Positions 9,369 to 18,115 of a stretch of 64,000 bases of DNA are shown here, in pieces. The stretch is taken from contig SHZY01000004.1 in the NCBI GenBank assembly GCA_009692065.1, positions 18,954 through 82,953 on the forward strand, given 5' to 3'. A program made the translations under genes and the position numbers. The notes under the pieces were generated by a model. That model worked only from the letters and a program-made list of their open reading frames with translations, ran no database searches and was not told the DNA's origin. The DNA comes from Gemmataceae bacterium (GTDB lineage: Bacteria; Planctomycetota; Planctomycetia; Gemmatales; Gemmataceae). Each line of letters opens with the position of its first letter. Position 1 is the first letter of the stretch.

Positions 9369-10472
9369 ATGGCCAGCGTCGCGGCTTTCATTTCGGCCCT
9401 GCAAACGATCGCGCCGCTCTCGCTGGCCGCCGAGTGGGATAACGTGGGCCTTTTGCTCGGCGATGCCGCCGCGCCGGTCGAGCGCGTCATGACGTGCCTC
9501 ACCGTCACGTCCGACTCGGTTGCCGAGGCGATCGAGGAGCGCGCCAGGCTCATCGTCAGCCACCACCCGATTTTCTTTCGACCTACCCAGCAACTCACCG
9601 CGGCGACGGCCGAGGGAAGCATGGTGCTGGACCTTGTGCAGGAGGGAATCGCCGTCTACAGTCCGCACACGGCATACGACAACTGCCCCGGCGGTATCAA
9701 CGATCAACTCGCGGCAAAGCTTGGCCTCACCGGCGTCGGCCCGCTGCGATCGCGTAATGGCGAGGCGCAGTTCAAGATCGTCGTCTTCGTTCCCGACCGC
9801 GACCTTGTCAAGGTCAGTGACGCCATGTTTGCCGCCGGCGCGGGGCACATCGGCCAATACCGCGAATGCAGTTTCCGATTGGCCGGCATCGGCACGTTCT
9901 TCGGCTCGGAGGCGACAAACCCAACCTTCGGCGCGAAAGGCCGGCGCGAGGAAGTTGCGGAGTGGCGCCTCGAAGTGATCTGTCCGGATCGCCTGGCAGA
10001 AGCGGTGGTCTCCGCCATGCGTTCAGCCCATTCCTACGAGGAGCCTGCCTTCGACGTGGTTCCCTTGCGACCGATGCGGGCGTCGGTCGGTGAAGGGCGC
10101 CTCGGCGCCTTGCCGGCGCCGATGGCCCTCGAAGCGTTTGGGCAACTGGTGAAAATGGCGCTCAAGGCGAAATCAGTCCAGATCGTCGGCTCACCCAAGC
10201 AAGCCGTCCAGCGCATCGGCATCGCATGTGGAGCGGCCGGCGAGTTTCTGGCCGACGCCGCAACCCTCCGCGCCGATGTCCTGTTGACGGGCGAGGTGCG
10301 CTTCCACGATTGCCTGGCCGCCCAGGCGAAACACATCGCTCTGGCGTTGCCAGGCCACTACGCCACGGAGCGCCTCGGCGTCGAGTCGCTCGCCGCCAGC
10401 CTGCAAGCGGAGTTTCCCGCAGCGACCATCTGGGCCAGCCGGCGCGAATGCGATCCGCTGATCGGCGTGTAA
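9369..10472 (+). CDS. Nif3-like dinuclear metal center hexameric protein
   Basis: PLSLAAEWDNVGLLLGD; ARLIVSHHPIFFRP; YSPHTAYDNCPGGINDQLA; LLTGEVRFHDCLAA. Confidence 0.92.
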   Translation: MASVAAFISALQTIAPLSLAAEWDNVGLLLGDAAAPVERVMTCLTVTSDSVAEAIEERARLIVSHHPIFFRPTQQLTAATAEGSMVLDLVQEGIAVYSPHTAYDNCPGGINDQLAAKLGLTGVGPLRSRNGEAQFKIVVFVPDRDLVKVSDAMFAAGAGHIGQYRECSFRLAGIGTFFGSEATNPTFGAKGRREEVAEWRLEVICPDRLAEAVVSAMRSAHSYEEPAFDVVPLRPMRASVGEGRLGALPAPMALEAFGQLVKMALKAKSVQIVGSPKQAVQRIGIACGAAGEFLADAATLRADVLLTGEVRFHDCLAAQAKHIALALPGHYATERLGVESLAASLQAEFPAATIWASRRECDPLIGV

Positions 10473-10694
10473 AAGATTCCCTTCGCAGTTTGGTCAAACT
10501 TGCAATTCTTTACTCGTTCCGCAGCACGGCGCGTTAATAGCGGCAAGGCCATTGCCGCCGTAAGGCCTTGAACGATCAGGCGTTATCCGCAATTACGTTG
10601 GCTTTGCGCAAGGAAAAACGGGAAGTGGCGCGTGATTTGCACCGCAACGCACCCTGTGGGATGTCGAAGCACTACCAGGACAAGGATGTCGTGC

Positions 10695-10901
10695 ATGCTG
10701 AACAAATCGATGTGGTGTTTTTTCTTGTTGCTTTTCGGGCTGATGATCGGCGGTATCCAGTCGCTTGGATGGTGGACGGGTCCGGCTGCCGCCCATGCGC
10801 AGGTTACGCAGACCAGTACCGCACCAGCCGCCAGCGACGCAGCCCGCCGACACCAGCAATGCCAGCCGACGCATTGGCGATCCATGGTGCTGCATCAATA
10901 A
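10695..10901 (+). CDS. Possible small secreted protein
   Basis: MLNKSMWCFFLLLFGLMIGGIQSLGWWTGPAAAHAQ signal-like N-terminus; C-terminal 7 nt overlaps the convergent epimerase gene. Confidence 0.35.
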   Translation: MLNKSMWCFFLLLFGLMIGGIQSLGWWTGPAAAHAQVTQTSTAPAASDAARRHQQCQPTHWRSMVLHQ

Positions 10902-11875
10902 TTCACCACGTTCTGGCCGCGCGCGAATCGGGCGACAGCGGAGGAGCGCCACACGTGTTGTCGATGCCAGGCGACCTGACGCGCCAGACCGTCATCAAGC
11001 GAGGTTTGCGCCTCCCAGCCGAGATGCCGGCGCAGCTTCGCCGTGTCGGCATAGGTCGAGCGCTGATCGCCGGCGCGCGCCGCTTCCTTGCTGAGAATAG
11101 CACGTCGGCCGACGATGGCTTCGAGTTTACCGAGGATGTCCCACACCGACGCACTCTCGCCGCCGCCAACGTTGTAGTTCTCCCCCAGCGGCGCCTGCAG
11201 GGCCGCCATCGTCGCGGCCACACAATCATCGATATAAGTATTTCCGCGTACTTGCTGGCCGTCGCCGTAAACGGTGATCGGCTGCTTGCCCAGGAGGGCG
11301 GCGATGAAGCGATGGTAACCCATATCCGGCCGTTGCCTCGGGCCATAGACCGAAAAATATCGCAACACAATGACGGCAACGCCAAGCTCCTCGTACGATC
11401 GGCACAGGTTTTCCGCGGCTAGTTTCGTTACGCCGTAAGGCGAGATGGGCCGCGTCGGCATTGTCTCGTCGCCGGTGCTGAATCGGCCGTAGACCGACGA
11501 GGTGGACGCGTAGACAAATCGTTGCACGCTCGGAGTCTTGCGGACGGCCTCGAGCAACCGCTGCGTCGCTGTCAGGTTACAACTTTGGTACAGATCGAAG
11601 TCAGTCCAGCTTTTCGCAAGGCCCGGCATCGCCGCCAGGTGAAAGACGACCTCGACGCCGTCGAGCGCCGCCTCCAGCGGATCGGTGCGCAGATCGAGCG
11701 TGTGGTGGGTGTAGCCGTGCTGGCCGTGCAGAAAATGCAGGTTCGCTTCCTTGACGGTACGCGGATAATACGGAATGAACGCATCGATGCCGACGACTGT
11801 GTGCCCGTCGCCCACGAGACGTTCACACAGATGGGAACCGATGAATCCAGCCGATCCAGTGACGAGACATTTCAT
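10895..11875 (-). CDS. NAD-dependent epimerase/dehydratase (extended SDR)
   Basis: MKCLVTGSAGFIGSHLCERLVGDGHTVVGIDAF; YASTSSVYG; YFSVYGPRQRPDM; start internal to the longer track ORF. Confidence 0.93.
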   Translation of the reverse strand: MKCLVTGSAGFIGSHLCERLVGDGHTVVGIDAFIPYYPRTVKEANLHFLHGQHGYTHHTLDLRTDPLEAALDGVEVVFHLAAMPGLAKSWTDFDLYQSCNLTATQRLLEAVRKTPSVQRFVYASTSSVYGRFSTGDETMPTRPISPYGVTKLAAENLCRSYEELGVAVIVLRYFSVYGPRQRPDMGYHRFIAALLGKQPITVYGDGQQVRGNTYIDDCVAATMAALQAPLGENYNVGGGESASVWDILGKLEAIVGRRAILSKEAARAGDQRSTYADTAKLRRHLGWEAQTSLDDGLARQVAWHRQHVWRSSAVARFARGQNVVNY

Positions 11876-14800
11876 CCTTGAACCCTCGCTCCTTCTTCGT
11901 TTAGCGTCGCTGGAGCACTCAACGTGCTCAACGCTTGCTCCAGTTTCGCCTCGACGCCATCCATGCGCTGGTGCAAACCGGCCACCGTGTGATCGAGCAT
12001 CGCGCAACATTCGGCCAACTGCTGAATCATCAGAACGAGGTGCCGATTCACCTGCGACTGCTGCCGCGATAGCACATCGACGTAGGCGTGCTTGAAGTTG
12101 TTGAGCAATTTCTGTTTGATGAGCCGCTTCACGGGGGCAAGCGTTCCTTCCGTGACATCCACGTAGTCGGCCGGCAGTTGCTGGAGGTGATGTGCCTTCG
12201 GAAGCGTTTCGTTCACGGTGTCGAGGAAAGTGCCCAGACAAGGAGACCGGGAGACAAGGAGAGAAGGAGAGAGAATCAAGCTCATCGTGCTCTTGGTCTC
12301 CTGGTTTCCTTGTCTCCTTGCCTCCGTGACTCCCCCTGTTCGCTCGGGCCACAGCGAAACGTGATACGAGCCGACATCGCTCGGCAGTGGAATCGGCAAG
12401 GCAGCGACCTGTGCCTGTCCCGGCATCAACAGAGTCGGCAGGCTTATTTCCGTGTGCGCGACGACTTCCCCTGCCTCGTCGCGAATCTCGCAGCAGATCA
12501 GCGTGCGTCCCGGACCCTCCGACGCCGATGCAAGCGTGCCACGCTGACTGACCCTGACCGGCACAAGCAGCGTGCGCGTGCCTATCGCAGCCTGAATCGA
12601 CTCACGCAGCGGTTCAATGGCTAAATCGTCGCAGCGGGCCCGAGCCGGTTGCGTAAGCAAATTCTCGATGAACTCCGCAAAGCGTTGCTGCCACACCGGT
12701 CGCCCAAACTGCTGGGCACGCTCTAGCCCGCGCGTGCGCATCTGTTGGCGAAGGGACTCCCTGAGCGCGTCAATCGCAGCAAGCAAGGTGGTGGCATATT
12801 TGTCCGCGCCGGCGTAGTTCGTGTCAACGTGTGCCCGGCCTTTTGTGCCGTAGGCGTTCCGAACGGATTCATCGCCGCTCAGTTGGTTCACGGCATTCGT
12901 AAAGCTGTCGAAATTCGCAACCGTGATGCCCCCCTGGGCACGCGCGACCTGGCCGGCGAGGACGGGACAATCGCGATGCACGATGACCGGCGTTCCTTGA
13001 GCCCAAGCTTCCAGCACGACAAGCGACAGCGATTCCTGCGTCGAGAGTTGCACCAGCGCCGTCGCGCCGGCAAGCACAGCATGTTTGGTTGCTTCGTCCA
13101 CCCGTCCGAGATCGCGCAGCCAGGTAGCTTCAGGTAGCTTGAAATTGCCTTGCCCCATGAAAACGAAATCCACGCGATCCGGATTCTCCGCCTGATAGCG
13201 CTGCGCCCATTCCAGCAATAGTGGCAAGTTCTTTTGCTCGGAATAGCGCCCGCAGTAGACGACGTAGGGCCGCGCGTTCAATCGAGCCGGCGGAGCAGCG
13301 AGAGACGCCGGCGGCAGCCACGTGCCGATCTCGCGTGAATTGGGATGATTGACGCCGAGCCGGGCTTGGGCAAACGCCTGTTCCTCGGCGCTATGATAAA
13401 GGATGCCTCCCACGTTGCCGTACAATTGCGGCCAGACGTTGAGGCGACCAAGCGGCTCGTCGTGGAAGCAGGGAACGAGCAACGTCTTCTCGGGAAATTC
13501 CGCCGCGATATCGGCAGTCAGACCGAAGAGATAGGGGCCCGTGATGATCGCGGCGAAATCGTTTCGCCGCCTGCGTAACGCGGCCACGAGCGCCGAGGAA
13601 TGAATGCTGAGCCGAAGGTAGCGTTCTTCCGTGTCCGCCGGAACGTGCCCGTCGGCTTCGAGTATAATGCGGAAGGCGTCGCCGTGAGCGGCTGAATCGT
13701 GTGTGTCAATTGGAAAGCGATGCACGCGCAAGCCGTCGAGTGTCACGTCGCTGGGCGATGCGTCGTTTTTCCAGTGGCTTTCCGAAGTCGTGCAAGTCGT
13801 AAAGACCTCGACATGATGCCCTGCGTCGCGAAGCGCCCTGGCCATGGTGCGCAGCGAAGTCTCCGCGCCGCCGACGATTTCCGGGCCGAAGCGAAAGCTC
13901 ACCACGGCGATACGGCGCGGGGTGTGGGCCAGACCTTCTTGTATGCCTGGCCAGACAGGAATGTCGGGCCCCAAGTTTGCATTCAACACTCGCCGGATTT
14001 TCCGAACCAGATCCTCGACGTCGTTGGGGACGAAGGTCAATCCCGCGTCGCCGACCGTTTCGGGCAGTGCGGGGCTGCGGGACGCGATCACCGGCAGCCC
14101 GCACGCCATAGCCTCGACTACTGGCAGGCAAAAGCCCTCGTGCAGCGACGGCATCACCAGCACATCCGCGCTGCGGTAAGCTCGCGCCAGATCGGCGTCG
14201 TCCAGTTGGCCGATCCAATGCACTCGCTTGGCCACGCCGAGTTGCTCCGCGAGCGACTGGCAACGCGCCGCCTCCTCGGCGTAGACATCGCTGGTGTCGC
14301 CCACGCAAACGACGTGAGCGGTTTCATCATCCAGTTTCGCGAGCGCTTCAATCAACACCGACACCCGCTTGTTGCCCGCCAGTCGGCCGACGTAAAGCAG
14401 AATGGGTGCATCGATGCCGAGCCGTCGCTGAAAGTATCGCTCGCGCGGTTCGGCGCCCAAGTAATCCAGGTTGACCGTCAGCGGCAGCGTGGTTGTATGC
14501 TCGGGCGGAAAATGGGTCGCTTCTCCAAGCTCGCGGGCGTTCGCCTGGCTCGTGGTCAAGGCGTGGTCGGCGCACCAAACGTAACCACGCTGGCGGGCGC
14601 TCTGCTCCAGGCCTTCACGATGTTGATCGTGCCACATTTCCGGAGGTGTCACGCCGTGATAATCAAAAACAATGCGCGGCCCCGCGCCGGCCAGGCAGGG
14701 CAGAAGTTGCAACAGGTCAAAGTACTGCGCGTAGATCGCCAGGATCAGGTCAGCCTGGCGTAGATACTCCCACGCGGGTCCGTCAGCGCGCGGCTCCGCA

Positions 14801-14964
14801 AGTTCCACCGCGCAGGTCTGAAGGTCTGGATGAAGGCGGCTTGCGTCTTGAACGAATAGACGCACTTCGGCGCCGCGCTCCTGGAAGAATCGCACCTTCT
14901 CGGCGATCTGATTGCCGACCGCGTTATGGCGCGGCGCGTTGCCCGACAGCAGTGCCACCCGCAT
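11872..14964 (-). CDS. Tandem two-domain GT4-type glycosyltransferase
   Basis: 1030 aa; GT1 (ILLYVGRLAGNKRVSVLIEAL...MPSLHEGFCLPVVEAMACGLPVIAS) and GT2 (YVVYCGRYSEQKNLPLLLEW...LSTQESLSLVVLEAWAQGTPVIVH); ATGA overlap with the epimerase start. Confidence 0.9.
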   Translation of the reverse strand: MRVALLSGNAPRHNAVGNQIAEKVRFFQERGAEVRLFVQDASRLHPDLQTCAVELAEPRADGPAWEYLRQADLILAIYAQYFDLLQLLPCLAGAGPRIVFDYHGVTPPEMWHDQHREGLEQSARQRGYVWCADHALTTSQANARELGEATHFPPEHTTTLPLTVNLDYLGAEPRERYFQRRLGIDAPILLYVGRLAGNKRVSVLIEALAKLDDETAHVVCVGDTSDVYAEEAARCQSLAEQLGVAKRVHWIGQLDDADLARAYRSADVLVMPSLHEGFCLPVVEAMACGLPVIASRSPALPETVGDAGLTFVPNDVEDLVRKIRRVLNANLGPDIPVWPGIQEGLAHTPRRIAVVSFRFGPEIVGGAETSLRTMARALRDAGHHVEVFTTCTTSESHWKNDASPSDVTLDGLRVHRFPIDTHDSAAHGDAFRIILEADGHVPADTEERYLRLSIHSSALVAALRRRRNDFAAIITGPYLFGLTADIAAEFPEKTLLVPCFHDEPLGRLNVWPQLYGNVGGILYHSAEEQAFAQARLGVNHPNSREIGTWLPPASLAAPPARLNARPYVVYCGRYSEQKNLPLLLEWAQRYQAENPDRVDFVFMGQGNFKLPEATWLRDLGRVDEATKHAVLAGATALVQLSTQESLSLVVLEAWAQGTPVIVHRDCPVLAGQVARAQGGITVANFDSFTNAVNQLSGDESVRNAYGTKGRAHVDTNYAGADKYATTLLAAIDALRESLRQQMRTRGLERAQQFGRPVWQQRFAEFIENLLTQPARARCDDLAIEPLRESIQAAIGTRTLLVPVRVSQRGTLASASEGPGRTLICCEIRDEAGEVVAHTEISLPTLLMPGQAQVAALPIPLPSDVGSYHVSLWPERTGGVTEARRQGNQETKSTMSLILSPSLLVSRSPCLGTFLDTVNETLPKAHHLQQLPADYVDVTEGTLAPVKRLIKQKLLNNFKHAYVDVLSRQQSQVNRHLVLMIQQLAECCAMLDHTVAGLHQRMDGVEAKLEQALSTLSAPATLNEEGARVQG
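12235..12325. repeat. Family D inverted repeat, copy D2, inside the glycosyltransferase CDS
   Basis: AGACAAGGAGACCGGGAGACAAGGAG ... TCTCCTGGTTTCCTTGTCTCCTTGCCTCC, open in frame. Confidence 0.8.
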
Positions 14965-14985
14965 GGAGTTCCTCCGTGAACCTCA

Positions 14986-15029
14986 CTTCGTTTAGCGTTC
15001 GCATGACGTCGCGCGAACGCTAAACGAAG
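14986..15029. repeat. Family A hairpin, copy A2
   Basis: CTTCGTTTAGCGTTCGC-atgacgtcgc-GCGAACGCTAAACGAAG, 17-bp perfect stem. Confidence 0.92.
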
Positions 15030-15074
15030 AGTGGGAATCGTAACACATCGGCAAAACGCGGGGCAATGCGAACT

Positions 15075-15503
15075 TCACCCCTCGACGACGTGCCACGCGG
15101 CCTCGTCAAAGGCGTTTTTTGACAGCCACCAGCCGCGCACCAGCGGCTCCGGCCCGCTGAGCCCGATGATGAAGTGGACCACATCGGCGTAGTACTCCCA
15201 TTCCAGGTCCGTGCGGCTCGGGATCGGCTCACTGGTCGGGTGCGAGTGATAGACCGCCATGATCTCGTGCCCGGCGTCCCTCATTGCGCGGTCGGCCTTG
15301 AGCATGCTGCGGCCATCCGAGAGGTACTTGGTCGGGCTGGCTGCTTCGTTGATCAAAGGGTGCCAGGCCAGGACGCGCAACGTGTCTCCCTCGCGCACGC
15401 CGGCCAGGAGGCCGCAGCATTCGTTCGGTAATTCCGTCCGCGCATGCCGAACCATGGCGTCGAGAAACTGGCGCGGCAGGAGAAGATGCTCTGATCTTGA
15501 CAA
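15075..15503 (-). CDS. M67 family (JAMM/MPN) metallopeptidase
   Basis: ELPNECCGLLAG and AVYHSHPTSEPIPSRTD (HxHxnPSxxD). Confidence 0.9.
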   Translation of the reverse strand: MSRSEHLLLPRQFLDAMVRHARTELPNECCGLLAGVREGDTLRVLAWHPLINEAASPTKYLSDGRSMLKADRAMRDAGHEIMAVYHSHPTSEPIPSRTDLEWEYYADVVHFIIGLSGPEPLVRGWWLSKNAFDEAAWHVVEG

Positions 15504-15661
15504 GGTTACCGGCTCCGTCAGACAATTAGAGTTTCCCCGTCGGAAAATCTTGTGCAGCTTCCGCGACCTAAACGCGGGTCGATATGAATCGAGGCTGGCA
15601 AGGATTCCTAGAATAACGATTGTAGCAGAATTGCCGCGGAAACGGACAGAGGAGCTCGACT

Positions 15662-16369
15662 GTGGAGAACGAAAACATGGACCTGGCGCAGTTGGCCGCC
15701 TACTTGCATCGCGATCTGCGCGAAGTGAGCAAGCTGGCGAATCGCGGCTACCTGCCCGGCAAGAAAGTCGGCGGCGAGTGGCGATTCGCCTCCTCGGATA
15801 TCAACCACTGGATCGAAACCCAGATGCACGCCTTCACCGAAGTCGAGCTGGAAGCTCTCGAGCGGCGCGGCGGTGGCGTGTGCGTGGCCACCGAACTGCT
15901 CGTCAGCTCGATGCTGACGGAAGGCACGATTGCCGTGCCGCTGCACGCTTCCACCCGGGCCTCGGTTCTGAAGGAACTGGTCGGCCTGGCCGAGCAGTCG
16001 TGGCAGATTTACGATCCGGAAGTCCTGCACGCCGCGATCAAGCAGCGTGAGGAAATAGGGAGCACGGCACTGGCGTCGGGCGTGGCGATCCCGCACCCGC
16101 ATCGCCCGCTCTCCGCCAAGGCCCAGGGCGAATCCGTGCTCGCGTTCGCGCGGACCTGCCGAGGCATTCCGTTCGGCGCGCCCGACGGCGGCTTGACCGA
16201 TCTCTTCTTCCTCGTCAGTTGTCGCGATGCGATCACGCATCTGCGAGTGCTGGCGCGTTTGTCGCGCATGCTGTTGCGGCCCAATTTTTTCGAAGATTTG
16301 CGTGCAACCGAAACGGCGTCCGACGTACTGCAATTGATCGAACGAACCGAGCGGGAGCTGGTGGAATGA
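15662..16369 (+). CDS. HTH (excisionase-like) domain fused to PTS EIIA (fructose/nitrogen type)
   Basis: DLAQLAAYLHRDLREVSKLANRGYLPGKKVGGEWRF + EEIGSTALASGVAIPHPH; GTG start. Confidence 0.85.
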   Translation: MENENMDLAQLAAYLHRDLREVSKLANRGYLPGKKVGGEWRFASSDINHWIETQMHAFTEVELEALERRGGGVCVATELLVSSMLTEGTIAVPLHASTRASVLKELVGLAEQSWQIYDPEVLHAAIKQREEIGSTALASGVAIPHPHRPLSAKAQGESVLAFARTCRGIPFGAPDGGLTDLFFLVSCRDAITHLRVLARLSRMLLRPNFFEDLRATETASDVLQLIERTERELVE

Positions 16370-16384
16370 CCGGCCAGGAAGAAG

Positions 16385-16528
16385 TTATCCACGAAGGTCA
16401 CCAAGGGACACGAAGGGTCGAAAAAGAATTACCGTGCAAAACAACGCTGCCCATGCAGCGAATCAGGTCCGCATTTGAAATCGCCACTTCTCCCCTCTTC
16501 GTGTCTCTTGGTGTCCTTCGTGGATAAA
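16385..16528. repeat. Inverted repeat family F
   Basis: TTATCCACGAAGGTCACCAAGGGACACGAAGG ... CCTCTTCGTGTCTCTTGGTGTCCTTCGTGGATAAA. Confidence 0.85.
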
Positions 16529-16535
16529 CTCCTGT

Positions 16536-17171
16536 ATGTTGGACGAAATCCTTCCCAACCATCCGCTGGATTACTTTCTGCAAACCGGCGCAGCGCTGCA
16601 CGTCGCGGCCGATGGTCAGATGGTGTGCGCCGAATCCGGCCGCTGTCCTGGCGCGCAGGTCCTGCTGCCGGGCTCCTTCAATCCAATCCATCGCGGGCAC
16701 TGGGAACTCCGGGAGGTCGCTGAGAGTCTGCTTGGCCAACCGGTGGCGTTCGAATTGAGCGTTGCCAATGTCGAAAAGCCGAAACTGACACGTGACGAGA
16801 TTTGCCGACGGTTGGCGCAGTTCAACTGGCAAGCGTCGGTCTGGTTGACGCATGCCCCGAAGTTCATTGACAAGGCGGAGCGATTTCCTGGGGCCACATT
16901 CGTTGTCGGCGCAGACACGGCATTGCGAATCCTTGCGCCGCGTTATTATGGCGGCGATGAAGCGCTGATGCTGGCGGCGCTGGAGCGGCTGGGGAGCCTA
17001 CATTGCCGTTTTTTGGTTGCATGTCGCGAGGATGATCGTAAACAATGTCTGAGGTGTGGAGATCTGCCGATCCCGCCGGCGTTCCGCGCTCTGTTCGAAG
17101 AGATTTCGCCGGAGCGATTTCGCTGGGATCTTTCCTCGTCCGAACTGCGAGCACTGGGACATGGAATCTAG
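16536..17171 (+). CDS. Nucleotidylyltransferase (HIGH superfamily, nicotinate-nucleotide adenylyltransferase-like)
   Basis: LLPGSFNPIHRGHWELREVAE; FVVGADTALRILAPRYYGG. Confidence 0.75.
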   Translation: MLDEILPNHPLDYFLQTGAALHVAADGQMVCAESGRCPGAQVLLPGSFNPIHRGHWELREVAESLLGQPVAFELSVANVEKPKLTRDEICRRLAQFNWQASVWLTHAPKFIDKAERFPGATFVVGADTALRILAPRYYGGDEALMLAALERLGSLHCRFLVACREDDRKQCLRCGDLPIPPAFRALFEEISPERFRWDLSSSELRALGHGI

Positions 17172-18114
17172 CAACGGCAAGAAACCGATCTCGGACCCGA
17201 AGCCGGCCGCGCCGAAAGCGGACACGCTTGCGCGGCAGCTCAAGGATTCGCTGGCAAAGCGCCGGCCTCGACCGTGGCTGCCGGTGCTGGCGATCTTGAC
17301 AGGGAGCGTTCTGATCCTGGTCTTCCTGGCCTACTGGTATTATCCCCGCCCGCCGTTGACCCCCTTGCAGATCATGGCTCTCGATGTCGTCGGCACGACC
17401 GACGAAGTGCCGCAGGTCCGCGCCCAACTGCTGACACCACTGGAAGAGAAGACGCCACGCCCGTTAAACGGATTCGGTATTATCTTTCATCGCCCTTTGA
17501 CGCAGAAGGCCAACGATAAGCCGATCGAGATTGTCACCAAGAGCGATGCGCGGGGCCAGGCGGCTGCGGACTGGCCGAAGCCGAGTACAGCGACTGCCGA
17601 TTTTTCGGTCAACCACGTCGATCCGGCAAATCGGCACGTCGACTCGGATCTCGGTCGCATTTTCATTTGGCCCAAGGACGCGCCGATCCTGATCGTCGAT
17701 GCGGCCGAGACCTTGGGAGCGGAAGAAGTCGACGAGCAAGCCTCGGCGACCCTGAGGCGTGCCGCGAAGGAAGACTGGCACATCGTCTACGTGGCGCTGG
17801 GGAGCGAACAGCCGCAGGAGTTCCGGGCCGCGCGCATCTGGATTGCTAGGAACCAGGCCAAGCTGCCGATCGGTCCGGTGCTGGGGCGGCCGCACATTGC
17901 CGAGGAAGAATCTGCTGCCCAGGCGAGGCGTGCAATCTTGCAATCGCTCAAGGAACGCTTTCAGGGCCCGATGGTTGCCGTGGTGAAGAACGAGGTGTCC
18001 GCGCAGATCTCGAAAGATGCCGGCGTGCGCACGATCATGATCGGCGCTGGTGCGGCCCCGGCGGGAGTCACGCAGGCCCCAACCTGGAGCGACGTGGTGG
18101 TGCGCGTGGAATAA
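17161..18114 (+). CDS. Membrane-anchored hypothetical protein
   Basis: ATG overlaps the preceding stop; TM segment WLPVLAILTGSVLILVFLAYWYY. Confidence 0.75.
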   Translation: MESSNGKKPISDPKPAAPKADTLARQLKDSLAKRRPRPWLPVLAILTGSVLILVFLAYWYYPRPPLTPLQIMALDVVGTTDEVPQVRAQLLTPLEEKTPRPLNGFGIIFHRPLTQKANDKPIEIVTKSDARGQAAADWPKPSTATADFSVNHVDPANRHVDSDLGRIFIWPKDAPILIVDAAETLGAEEVDEQASATLRRAAKEDWHIVYVALGSEQPQEFRAARIWIARNQAKLPIGPVLGRPHIAEEESAAQARRAILQSLKERFQGPMVAVVKNEVSAQISKDAGVRTIMIGAGAAPAGVTQAPTWSDVVVRVE

Positions 18115-18115
18115 G

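Noticed and set aside
11876-12352. N-terminal extension of the epimerase ORF
   Set aside because: Overlaps the GT gene; Rossmann fold starts at MKCLVTGSAGFIGS (11875).
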